A stretch of 11,575 nucleotides of DNA. Origin: G963674505 sp964575975. Its GTDB lineage: Bacteria > Desulfobacterota > Desulfobacteria > Desulfobacterales > SKZT01. The translations under genes were made by a program, and so were the position numbers. Of the stretch, positions 1 to 7,201 are shown piece by piece. The notes beneath the pieces were generated by a model that had not been told where the DNA came from, did not search any database, and worked only from the letters and a program-made list of their open reading frames with translations. The stretch's first letter is position 1. Every line of letters begins with the position of its first letter. Location: positions 1 to 11,575 of the forward strand of contig CAZNTU010000180.1 of assembly GCA_964575975.1 (NCBI GenBank), given 5' to 3'.

Positions 1-268
1 ATGCGAATATGGAGAGACCGCCCGGCAACGCGGAAAGTTGTGTATAACAACGAGGCAACCAACCCGGGCTGCCTGGGTATGCCGAACCTTTCCTTGAAAC
101 AGGACCGTATCGTTCCGATCTGTTCGAATTGGAATTTCATGGATTTCCATTATCAAAAACGAAATTGAAGATGCAAGTGAAGAATTGCGCCGGCATTCCG
201 CATCAATAGAAAGATACAGAGCTTCCAGGGCGGGAGCCGGATGCGAGTCGGAACGAGAGATCCGCGCG

Positions 269-295
269 CCCCCGCGATCCTCGATCGCAAGGGGG
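269..295. repeat. Strong GC-rich inverted repeat upstream of the rpn promoter
   Basis: GCGATC (274-279) and GATCGC (283-288) are perfect complements around the loop CTC. The stem extends outward through CCCCC (269-273) and GGGGG (291-295), with a two-base AA bulge at 289-290. That makes about 11 base pairs, nearly all strong, ending 20 bases before the -35 box at 316. No T-tract follows on either strand, so it is not a standard intrinsic terminator. It could be an operator, a roadblock insulating the promoter, or the 3' end of an upstream transcript. Confidence 0.6.
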
Positions 296-315
296 GAGCA
301 GGGAAAAAGAACCGA

Positions 316-344
316 TTGACACCAAGAATCCGCCGGTTTATCAT
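316..344 (+). promoter_or_regulatory. Sigma70-type promoter of the Rpn gene, predicted to give a leaderless mRNA
   Basis: TTGACA (316-321) matches the -35 consensus fully. TATCAT (339-344) matches the -10 consensus at 5 of 6 positions. The spacer is exactly 17 bases. A start 7 bases beyond the -10 box falls on base 351, the A of the Rpn start codon, so the transcript would have no 5' untranslated region. No AGGAGG-like sequence lies just upstream of that ATG, which agrees with leaderless translation. No transcription data are available. Confidence 0.65.
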
Positions 345-350
345 CCAAGT

Positions 351-1256
351 ATGAAACGACTCTTGTCGCCGAAAACGGACATCGTGTTCAAAATGCTGTT
401 CGAAGAGGATACGGAGGCTCTGGCGGATCTGATCGACAGCGTCCTGGCGCGGCCGGAAAACAGACGGGTCCGCTCCGTGCGGGTGAAGAATCCCGGAATT
501 CTGCCCGAGGATATAAGCAAGAAGTACATCGTGCTCGACATCCGCGCCGAGGACGAATCCGGCGAGCAGTTCGACGTGGAGATGCAGGTGCGAAAGTACG
601 AGTCCTACTCGAAACGGTCCCTGTTCTACCTCTGCAAGCTCTACGTCGAGCAGCTCGATTCCGGAACGGGTTACGGAGAGCTGAAGCCGGTCGCGGGAAT
701 CCACTTTCTGGACTACGAGGAGTTCCCCGACTGCCCGGATTACCATTTCAGGTTCGCCTTCCACGACTTGAGGCACCCGGAACTTCTCTTGAACGAGGAC
801 CTCGTTCTGCACATCGTCGAACTGCCGGCTTTCGAACGTCTGGTCCGCGACGCCGCCGTCGGGTCGCTCGAAGAGTGGGTCCGCTTTCTGAACCGCGCGG
901 ACTCGGAAACGGAGGAAACCATGAGGGAGCACTACCAAAATCCGAAGATTCGCAAGACGTATTATTCGCTCAAGTCCCTGAGCGAGGACGAGACGGCCCG
1001 CAGGCGCGCCGAGATGCGGGAAGCGGCGTTGAGAAACGAGATTTCCGAACTGCACGCGGCAACCCTCAAGGGCAAGATCGAAGAAACGATCGATTCGATC
1101 AGCCAAATATTGGAAATCCGTTTCCACGTTGCCGCGGAGTCGGTCGTAAAACGCCTTGCGGGCATTTCGGACCTGGACAGGCTGAGAGCCATCCGGAAAA
1201 AGGCATTGACGGCGAATTCGCTGGACGAGTTCGAACGGTATCTCTCCTCGCTTTAG
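351..1256 (+). CDS. Rpn family PD-(D/E)XK nuclease (recombination-promoting nuclease / putative transposase family)
   Basis: The 301-residue protein opens with the family hallmark LLSPKTDIVFKMLF (residues 4-17). The nuclease core follows: Asp63 in VLDIRAED, then FDVEMQV with Glu77 and Gln79, the D...ExQ variant of the PD-(D/E)XK site. YSKRSLFYLCKLYVEQL (86-102) is the conserved helix after the core, and VAGIHFLDY (114-122) a further strand. Residues 190-301 form a separate, mostly helical tail. Rpn proteins are cytosolic DNA endonucleases; they are known to promote RecA-independent recombination, and some act as antiphage toxins. The start at 351 keeps the hallmark N-terminus and sits on the predicted transcription start. 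The length fits the family and I see no frameshift or missing catalytic residue. Family assignment is strong; a defence or recombination role here is inferred. Confidence 0.93.
   Translation: MKRLLSPKTDIVFKMLFEEDTEALADLIDSVLARPENRRVRSVRVKNPGILPEDISKKYIVLDIRAEDESGEQFDVEMQVRKYESYSKRSLFYLCKLYVEQLDSGTGYGELKPVAGIHFLDYEEFPDCPDYHFRFAFHDLRHPELLLNEDLVLHIVELPAFERLVRDAAVGSLEEWVRFLNRADSETEETMREHYQNPKIRKTYYSLKSLSEDETARRRAEMREAALRNEISELHAATLKGKIEETIDSISQILEIRFHVAAESVVKRLAGISDLDRLRAIRKKALTANSLDEFERYLSSL
921..1256 (+). CDS. Candidate intragenic Rpn short form (C-terminal antitoxin-like product)
   Basis: Within the Rpn gene, GGAGGA at 911-916 sits 4 bases before an in-frame ATG at 921, a much better ribosome binding site than the one for the full-length protein. 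The product would be residues 191-301 (111 residues). It lacks the whole nuclease core and keeps the helical tail, rich in Glu, Arg and Lys, ending in DLDRLRAIRKKAL and SLDEFERYL. In published enterobacterial Rpn systems, a small RpnS protein made from an internal start inhibits the full-length RpnL toxin. The arrangement here fits, but I found no convincing internal promoter, so expression could depend on reinitiation or independent ribosome entry on the same mRNA. A chance Shine-Dalgarno-like stretch is the main alternative. Confidence 0.42.
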   Translation: MREHYQNPKIRKTYYSLKSLSEDETARRRAEMREAALRNEISELHAATLKGKIEETIDSISQILEIRFHVAAESVVKRLAGISDLDRLRAIRKKALTANSLDEFERYLSSL

Positions 1257-1291
1257 CCTTTCCCGTTCGCGACATTTCGATCCCCAACAGT

Positions 1292-1309
1292 ACGAACCCG
1301 CCGGTTTGT
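1292..1309 (+). terminator. Weak hairpin after the Rpn gene, possible terminator
   Basis: ACGAACC (1292-1298) pairs with GGTTTGT (1303-1309) around loop CGCC, with one G-U wobble, 35 bases after the Rpn stop codon. It is followed by a mixed CGTCCGTTT stretch, not a clean T-tract, so termination strength is doubtful. No other hairpin between the Rpn gene and the next promoter is better placed. Confidence 0.3.
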
Positions 1310-1451
1310 CGTCCGTTTAGGGCCTCCTTAACGAAAGTAAGATACCAACGTCCATCGCAATACGCCGTCGGCGAGAGGGTTTGCATGTCTATTTCTTTCC
1401 GCGGCTCTGCGGACAGGCACCGTTAGAAGAGTGTTCGAGCGTTCTTTCGCC

Positions 1452-1480
1452 TTGCAAGTCAATATTCGATATGGGATAAT
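1452..1480 (+). promoter_or_regulatory. Sigma70-type promoter of the small protein / DUF4132 operon
   Basis: TTGCAA (1452-1457, 4 of 6 to consensus) and GATAAT (1475-1480, 5 of 6) are separated by exactly 17 bases. The predicted start near 1487 leaves about 43 bases of leader before the ATG at 1530. The boxes lie just upstream of the first gene, so the pair of genes can be transcribed independently of the Rpn gene. Just upstream is a small inverted repeat, TCCGC (1398-1402) and GCGGA (1409-1413), of unknown meaning. Confidence 0.55.
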
Positions 1481-1529
1481 CGGGCGTCGAAAACGAGAAA
1501 AAAGAACTTTTGCGAGGAAACGGTCGCCC

Positions 1530-1964
1530 ATGATCAAAATCGGCGCTAAAATAACCGGCGCGAAGAAACCCTTTCTGAAAGATCGCGAAATCGAGCTGCC
1601 CCGCGAAATCGCCGCGCCCGGTTCCACTGCGGACCTCGGGACGCTGATAGGCGCGATAGTCCGGGAAGAAGTCTCGTCCTTCCACAAGAGAAGACAGGAA
1701 CGAAAACTGGTCGGAATTCTTTCCAGGGAGGAAATCTACGACGCCCTGGAAACCGGCAAAGTCGCCATGGGCGGACAGGACACCGAACAGATAATCGATC
1801 CGGAAAAAGCCGTCGCGAACGCTTTGGAAGCATTCGAAGACGGCCTCTACTTCGTTTTCATAGACGGCAAACAATATTGCCGTCTGAAAGATCCCGTTGT
1901 TTTGAAAGAAGCCGGCAACGTGATGTTTATCAGACTGATTTCATTGTCGGGAGGATACTTTTGA
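1530..1964 (+). CDS. Small protein of unknown function, possible beta-grasp (ubiquitin-like) fold with near-C-terminal Gly-Gly
   Basis: The 144-residue start at 1530 is chosen because GAGGAAA (1514-1520) lies nine bases upstream; a longer frame from 1431 would begin before the predicted transcription start. No signal peptide or membrane segment is visible. Likely elements: strand IKIGAKIT (2-9), strand REIELP (19-24), helix 34-50, a charged insert 51-100, strand LYFVFID (106-112), strand around PVVLK (122-126), strand NVMFIRLIS (130-138), then Gly141-Gly142-Tyr-Phe. The order strand-strand-helix-strand-strand-strand with a terminal GG recalls ThiS/MoaD-like beta-grasp proteins, carrying an insert after the helix. 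This is pattern reading only. The stop TGA overlaps the ATG of the DUF4132 gene, so the two are coupled and probably work together. No E1-like or JAB protease gene is in the window. Confidence 0.8.
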   Translation: MIKIGAKITGAKKPFLKDREIELPREIAAPGSTADLGTLIGAIVREEVSSFHKRRQERKLVGILSREEIYDALETGKVAMGGQDTEQIIDPEKAVANALEAFEDGLYFVFIDGKQYCRLKDPVVLKEAGNVMFIRLISLSGGYF

Positions 1965-4900
1965 TGCTGACACAGGAAAAGGCGGATGAAGCGCTCAAGG
2001 AATTCGAGGTAAAAGACTGGCGCAAACGAAGGCTGGAGGGGATCGGCGCCCTGCCGGGCGACTTGAAAGAGATTGCCAAGAATATTTTCGACGTGGATTT
2101 CGGCGCCGGCGCCTACGGCTATTGGGAAGCCAAGGAAAGGAAACGAAACCTCGCCCTGGAAAAGCTTCAGGATCTGGAATCCGAACAAAGGCGAAAGATT
2201 TTCGACGTTCTTTTTCCCAAGATTTCCCGCCATGTGGAAGCCACATGGAAAAACGCCCGAGGCGGTACCTATCAAATGGCTTGGACCAGAAAAGCCTTTC
2301 GAGCCCCGAACAATTCCGAACTGACACTTCTAAAAAGACAAAGGCTAATCGTCGATATTCTGAACACTCTCGCGGGATACGAGGAGGATATCGCATGGGT
2401 CGCCGCGTGGCTCCCCTACCTTTCGTTCCGGGGGACGGACTATCTCGTCGCTCCGCTTCTGGCCTCGGCCATCGACGGCGGCGGCCCGGAGGGCGAGAAA
2501 GTGTTCGAAATCCTCGTGGAAAGCGCGAAAGGGGAGCACGAGATCGGAATGATGGGACGCCACGTCGCAAGCGCCCTACTGATCGCCTCAAGGCCCGAGG
2601 GCTGGGAATTCGTCGAAAAAATGCTCCTCGCGGCGCAAAGGCAGGAAGGACTTCGCCAAGTAATTCTGGAAAGCATCGACGAGGCCCACCCGGAAGCATT
2701 CAAAAGAATGGTCCGGCTTGTCCTGGAAAACAAGCTGACCCGTTTCGCCTCCGTAGCTAGGGCCATCGACGTCTGGTTCGGATTCCATTGGGAATCCAAG
2801 GATGCCAAAACGCTGGACTCTCTATTGGAAGAGGTCCTGGTATATCTCGAATCGGATGGCGAAAGGGCGGCCCGCATCGAAAACGGCGACGGCAAGTCGG
2901 CTTTTCTGGCCCTTTGGGCCGAGGCGTTCTACGACGTCATGAAAGCCCTTCCTCAAGCGACCGCCATGCTCGCCGACAAGGATGCCCGGCGCCGGTTCGC
3001 GGCGACCTGTCTTTTAACCCAGCTAGAGTTCGGAGAAGCCAAAAAGGCTCTTACAACCGCCCTGAAAGACGACGACCTGCGGATAGTCTCCCAGGCGCTG
3101 GCGCCTTTTCTTTCACCCGGATTCGTCGAAAACGAAGAACCCGTCCCCGGCCTGTTCGACGCCCTTGAGTGGAACCTCGGACGCGTTCCGGACAGGGTCC
3201 GGGAGCAGGAACCGCTTCTTTGGCCATGGTGCAAAAACGGCGTCGACAGCAACCTGCTCATATCGGCGATGCTTGGAAACATGAGGGGAATTCCTCCATC
3301 GAGACTGATCCCGCACTTGAACAGAATGGGGGCGACCAACAGGATCATGCTCGCCCACATGATGAAGGAGCGTGGAAAAAAGCTCGACGCCAAAAGCCGC
3401 GAGGCGTTCGTCGATCTGGTCGGAGACGCCAGCGCCAACGTGCGGGCCGTCGCTTTCGAAGCTTTGGCCGGCGTGAAGATAACGGCCGACGAGGCCCTTC
3501 GAATCGCGGAATGTTTGAAGAGAAAGCCGAGCGATCTTCGAAAGGGCGCGATCGGTCTGCTTGCAGGCCAGGACGACGACGGCGCGCTGAACAGCGCACG
3601 GATGCTGATCGAGGCCGGCGACAATAACAGGAAAAAGGCCGGCCTGGAAATTCTGAAGGAGATGCATGCCAAGGGCCGCGCACCCGAACGATGCAGGGCG
3701 CTCGCATCGGAATACAAAAAGCAAAACCCGGTGCTCGCAACGGACGAGAAGGCCGCCCTGGACGCCATTTTAGACTCGGGCGCGGAAGAATGCACCGGAG
3801 AAAACGCCCTGGGACTGATGAATCCCGACGGGAGGACCAAGCCGACTTGGCCGGTCGAGCGCGCCCCCGACTGGAACTTCGAGGCGGCGCGAAATCTGAT
3901 TCTTTCCTTGGACGAATTCGTCCACGAACACCGGGAGACGGAAGTGGAAATTCCCTTGCCGTTCGACGAGGAAAGGACCCAAAAAGCTTTGCTGGGCAAC
4001 CTGGGCTGGCATTTCCCCTCCCCAAATCCCGACCTGACGCTGGAGAAGGACTTGGAGAGGCTTCCCTTGAGGGAACTCTGGGAAAACTGGTGGAACTGCC
4101 GTCCGGACAAAGCTAAGGATGCCGACGGCCTGGAAGTGACAAGGGCCGCCCTTCTTTTCGGCCATCGGCAGCTTTTTCCCCAGGACGGACCCTCCTGGCA
4201 AAAGAAATTGGAAAAGAAAATCTTCGATAAGTCCGACAAGCTCAAGATCAGGTACGATAACACTGTAATCAGGATCTTGCCTTGGCTTAAGAGAATGTTC
4301 CCTGCGGAAAACGCCGTCGATTTCCTCTTGGACAGCCTGGAAACCGTCTTGGCCGAGATTCCTGCTGATCGGCTATGCGGGGACGGTTCGAAGGAATACA
4401 GCTACATGTCGGACTGGAGATACCAATTCGAGACCGCCAGAACGCACGTGGCTCTTCTTGCGACGGATATGAGCTTCGAAGGTCGCGAGTGGACCAAACA
4501 GCAGGCCAAGCGGTTTTGGAACCTTCTTCGCTGGATAGACGAGCCTCTCGCTGCCGAAAAGCTGAAAACGGGCAAGCTCGCGGAACTGTTCTCGGGCAAA
4601 AAGGAGGCTCCGCGCAGATTTCGAGCAAACAGCGCAGTCGTTTTTCTGGCGTACGAACAAGGGATTGCACATGAAGCCGACGTCTACGACCAATTGCTGG
4701 GCTCTAGGGACGAAAACGTTTCATGGGGTTCGGCATACAGGGATCTGCAGGATCTCAGCCGCAAAAAGCCGGGAGCCGTCGCGAAACGCCATCCGTTCGT
4801 CCGGGAATTCGTGGACGACTGCCGCGAAAGGATTCTCCAGGTGGAAAGGCTCCGGGGCGATCTTCCCACGCCGGCTTCCAGCCCGGCGCTGGCCTTGAAA

Positions 4901-6946
4901 TACACCGGGGGTGCGGATGTCTTTCTCGACTTCATAGAGGCCCTCGGCTCGGAAAGCTTCGCCCGGGGTTGGACTTACGACCGGAGCAGCAAAGCCTCCG
5001 TCTTCAGCCATATCGTCCGATCCACGTATCCTTCCCGGGACGACGACTTCGACTCGTTCAAGAAAAAAGTCAAGGGGAAGGGAATCAAGGAAGCGAAACT
5101 GATCGACGCGGCCGTCTACGCGCCCCAGTGGAGCAGGCATATCGAGGCGACCCTCGGATGGGAGAGCTTTTCCCTCGCCGTCTGGTGGATACACGCCCAT
5201 ACCAAGGACAGCCGCTGGACCGTGGACCGGGACATCAAGGAGGCCTGGAGCGCAGAAATCAACGCCTTCACTCCCCTCGAAGCGCAGGATTTGCTGAACG
5301 GCGCGGTGGACGTCCAGTGGTTCGAGCAAGCCTTCGAGGCGCTCGGGCCGGATCGCTGGAAAAGGCTGGAAAACTCCGCGAAGTACTCGTCGGGAGGCGC
5401 GGGACACGCGCGGGCGAAGCTTTTCGCCGAAGCCATGCTGGGACGGCTGGAAAAGGAGGACTTGAAGAAGAGAGTAGAAGACGCCAGGCACCAGGACTCG
5501 GTTCGCGCCTTGGGTCTGCTTCCGCTTGCAAAGGGCGAGAAGCGGGACGAGGACCTGATGGATCGCTACCTGTTTTTCCAGGAGTTTGTCCGGACCGGCA
5601 AAAACTTCGGGGCCCAGAAAAGGGAAAGCGAAAAACTGGCGACGAAAATAGGAATGGAAAACCTAGCCCGCACGGCGGGATACAAGGATCCCCTGCGAAT
5701 GGAATGGGATCTGGAAGCCAGAAGCGTGGAGGAACTGGCCGGCCGCATGCCTTCCTTAGAAGTAGACGGCGTTGCTGTCCGCCTTCTCGTCGACGAATCC
5801 GGCGCGCCTGCCGTAGTCGCGGAAAAGAACGGACAACGGCTAAAATCCGTCCCGGCGAAACTGAAGAAAAACAAGGAAGTAAACGAAATCCGTCAACGCG
5901 CCGCCGATTTGAAACGCCAGTCTTCCAGGATACGAAAATCCCTGGAGCAATCCATGTGCCGGGGCGACCGCTTTACGGTCGGGGACCTCCGCTCCCTCGC
6001 CAGGCACCCTCTTCTCGCCCCGCTGACGGAAAAACTGCTTTTTACCGACGGAGTCAAGACAGGGTATCCTTCCAAGGAAGAAGATTCGCTGACCGACTTC
6101 GCGGGAAACTTGATCGGTCTGGAGGAAGGAGAAGAACTGAGAATCGCCCATCCGTGCGATCTCGTCAAGACCGGCGATTGGAGCAAATGGCAGGAAGAAT
6201 GCTTTTCATCGAAGCGGGTACAGCCCTTCAAGCAGGTATTCCGGGAACTCTACGTCGTCACGGAATCCGAGAGGAAGGAAGGCCACGAATCCCGCAGGTA
6301 CGAAGGACACCAGGTGCAATCCAGGAAGACCGCGGCGCTGCTTGGCGCCAGAGGCTGGGTTCTCCATCCCGAGGAAGGCGCGGCCAGGACCTTTCACGAC
6401 GAGAAGATCACCGCGTGGGTATCGTTCCTGGAAGGCCTTTTCACCCCGGCGGAAGTCGAGGGTCTGACCATCGAAACGGTCCATTTCGCAAAGACGGGAG
6501 AATGGCGACCGTTGAACATTGCAGGTGTCCCGTCCCTGGTTTTCAGCGAGGTCATGCGAGACGTCGATCTGGTGGTCGGGGTCGCCCACGCCGGCGGCGT
6601 CGATCCCGAGGCAAGCGCGTCCACGGTGGAGATGAGAACCGCGCTCGTGCAAGAGACGTGCTCTCTTCTCGGCCTTGAAAACGTAGAGATTAAAGGCAAC
6701 CATGTTTTAATCGACGGCAAGCTGTCCAACTACTCGGTTCATCTCGGAAGCGCCGTGGTCCACCGGATGCCCGGGGGACAGCTGTTCATCGTTCCCGTCC
6801 ACTCCCGGCACAGGGGAAGAATCTTTCTTCCGTTCGCCGACGACGATCCGAAGACCGCCGAGGTGATGTCCAAAATGATCCTGCTGGCGCAGGACGACAA
6901 AATCAAGGATCCGACGATACTGGAACAGCTCCGCAGCCTTGCCTGA
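1964..6946 (+). CDS. Giant DUF4132 / DUF7737 protein with HEAT-like repeats (MolR/YehI-like)
   Basis: The start at 1964 gives 1660 residues. GGGAGGA (1949-1955) sits eight bases upstream and the ATG shares one base with the previous stop (TGATG). The in-frame ATG at 1877 lies deep in the upstream gene and has no such site. The N-terminal two thirds are helical, with HEAT-like pairs, clearest around residues 345-385 and 485-540. A DUF4132 segment spans about 1290-1470, with basic helices and then DRFTVGDLRSLARHPLLAPL. The end (about 1533-1650) matches DUF7737, with HAGGVDPEAS (1542-1551), HSRHRGR (1613-1619) and FADDDPK (1624-1630). No WGR domain, P-loop, nuclease motif, signal peptide or membrane helix is apparent. 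DUF4132 occurs in MolR/YehI proteins, which lack a firm biochemical role. A cytosolic scaffold or enzyme partnered by the 144-residue protein is inference. The frame is intact throughout. Confidence 0.93.
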   Translation: MLTQEKADEALKEFEVKDWRKRRLEGIGALPGDLKEIAKNIFDVDFGAGAYGYWEAKERKRNLALEKLQDLESEQRRKIFDVLFPKISRHVEATWKNARGGTYQMAWTRKAFRAPNNSELTLLKRQRLIVDILNTLAGYEEDIAWVAAWLPYLSFRGTDYLVAPLLASAIDGGGPEGEKVFEILVESAKGEHEIGMMGRHVASALLIASRPEGWEFVEKMLLAAQRQEGLRQVILESIDEAHPEAFKRMVRLVLENKLTRFASVARAIDVWFGFHWESKDAKTLDSLLEEVLVYLESDGERAARIENGDGKSAFLALWAEAFYDVMKALPQATAMLADKDARRRFAATCLLTQLEFGEAKKALTTALKDDDLRIVSQALAPFLSPGFVENEEPVPGLFDALEWNLGRVPDRVREQEPLLWPWCKNGVDSNLLISAMLGNMRGIPPSRLIPHLNRMGATNRIMLAHMMKERGKKLDAKSREAFVDLVGDASANVRAVAFEALAGVKITADEALRIAECLKRKPSDLRKGAIGLLAGQDDDGALNSARMLIEAGDNNRKKAGLEILKEMHAKGRAPERCRALASEYKKQNPVLATDEKAALDAILDSGAEECTGENALGLMNPDGRTKPTWPVERAPDWNFEAARNLILSLDEFVHEHRETEVEIPLPFDEERTQKALLGNLGWHFPSPNPDLTLEKDLERLPLRELWENWWNCRPDKAKDADGLEVTRAALLFGHRQLFPQDGPSWQKKLEKKIFDKSDKLKIRYDNTVIRILPWLKRMFPAENAVDFLLDSLETVLAEIPADRLCGDGSKEYSYMSDWRYQFETARTHVALLATDMSFEGREWTKQQAKRFWNLLRWIDEPLAAEKLKTGKLAELFSGKKEAPRRFRANSAVVFLAYEQGIAHEADVYDQLLGSRDENVSWGSAYRDLQDLSRKKPGAVAKRHPFVREFVDDCRERILQVERLRGDLPTPASSPALALKYTGGADVFLDFIEALGSESFARGWTYDRSSKASVFSHIVRSTYPSRDDDFDSFKKKVKGKGIKEAKLIDAAVYAPQWSRHIEATLGWESFSLAVWWIHAHTKDSRWTVDRDIKEAWSAEINAFTPLEAQDLLNGAVDVQWFEQAFEALGPDRWKRLENSAKYSSGGAGHARAKLFAEAMLGRLEKEDLKKRVEDARHQDSVRALGLLPLAKGEKRDEDLMDRYLFFQEFVRTGKNFGAQKRESEKLATKIGMENLARTAGYKDPLRMEWDLEARSVEELAGRMPSLEVDGVAVRLLVDESGAPAVVAEKNGQRLKSVPAKLKKNKEVNEIRQRAADLKRQSSRIRKSLEQSMCRGDRFTVGDLRSLARHPLLAPLTEKLLFTDGVKTGYPSKEEDSLTDFAGNLIGLEEGEELRIAHPCDLVKTGDWSKWQEECFSSKRVQPFKQVFRELYVVTESERKEGHESRRYEGHQVQSRKTAALLGARGWVLHPEEGAARTFHDEKITAWVSFLEGLFTPAEVEGLTIETVHFAKTGEWRPLNIAGVPSLVFSEVMRDVDLVVGVAHAGGVDPEASASTVEMRTALVQETCSLLGLENVEIKGNHVLIDGKLSNYSVHLGSAVVHRMPGGQLFIVPVHSRHRGRIFLPFADDDPKTAEVMSKMILLAQDDKIKDPTILEQLRSLA

Positions 6947-7056
6947 TTTGCAGTCGTGGGTTCGACCGGTTTTTCATGGTCGCAAGGCCGGTTTTGCTTC
7001 GCCAAGCGGTCCCGACGGTCGAGGCAAGGTCCTCGGAACGAAATAAGAAAACCCAA

Positions 7057-7085
7057 AAAACCTGCCTTTCGAAAGGGAAGGTTTT
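7057..7085. terminator. Bidirectional intrinsic terminator between convergent operons
   Basis: AAAACC (7057-7062) pairs with GGTTTT (7080-7085), and inside it CCTT (7065-7068) pairs with AAGG (7073-7076) around loop TCGA. Two or three unpaired bases separate the inner and outer stems. The A-run at 7055-7060 becomes a U-tract for minus-strand transcripts, while the TTTT at 7082-7085 serves the plus strand. It lies about 110 bases after the DUF4132 stop and about 120 bases beyond the stop of the minus operon, where a shared terminator is expected. Confidence 0.7.
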
Positions 7086-7186
7086 CATCGCCACAAGTTC
7101 AATCCCTTTAAAGTATAGCATTGAACATTGCGTTCTATAGACGACAGCACAATCAGTCCGCATCGACCGCCTCCTCCCCCCGAATC

Positions 7187-7200
7187 CGACCGATCGGTCG
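7187..7200. repeat. Perfect 14-base palindrome next to the minus operon's last stop
   Basis: CGACCGATCGGTCG reads the same on both strands. It ends one base before the stop codon (7202-7204) of the small helical protein gene, so it is just downstream of that gene in its direction of transcription. There is no T-tract, and a loopless palindrome makes a poor RNA hairpin. It may be a protein-binding site or chance in GC-rich DNA. Confidence 0.5.
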
Positions 7201-7201
7201 A

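Larger units (their letters stand above)
1..350. other. Gene-less left edge and rpn upstream region
   Basis: No recognisable gene. The plus frame is open from base 1 to a TGA at 166-168 (55 codons if the ATG at base 1 is used). It could be the tail of a gene entering from the left, but the translation resembles no family I know and it has no visible ribosome binding site in the window. The long minus-strand open frame that begins inside the Rpn gene and runs into this region is a shadow of that gene. Supported content is the hairpin at 269-295 and the promoter at 316-344. Confidence 0.6.

Noticed and set aside
228..262. GAGCCGGATGCG-like sequence recalling group II intron domain V
   Set aside because: The complementary arm and GAAA loop of domain V are absent and no intron reverse transcriptase is nearby.
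153..1127. Long minus-strand open frame (324 codons) across the Rpn gene
   Set aside because: It is antisense to a clearly recognisable nuclease, resembles no family, and arises from GC-rich codon usage.
1099..1386. Minus-strand 95-codon frame between the Rpn and small-protein genes
   Set aside because: Most of it is antisense to the Rpn tail, and I see no ribosome binding site, motif or promoter for it.
4723..6678. 651-codon plus-strand frame inside the DUF4132 gene
   Set aside because: Very rich in Arg, Gly and Pro with no motif; it is an alternative-frame shadow of the DUF4132/DUF7737 coding sequence.
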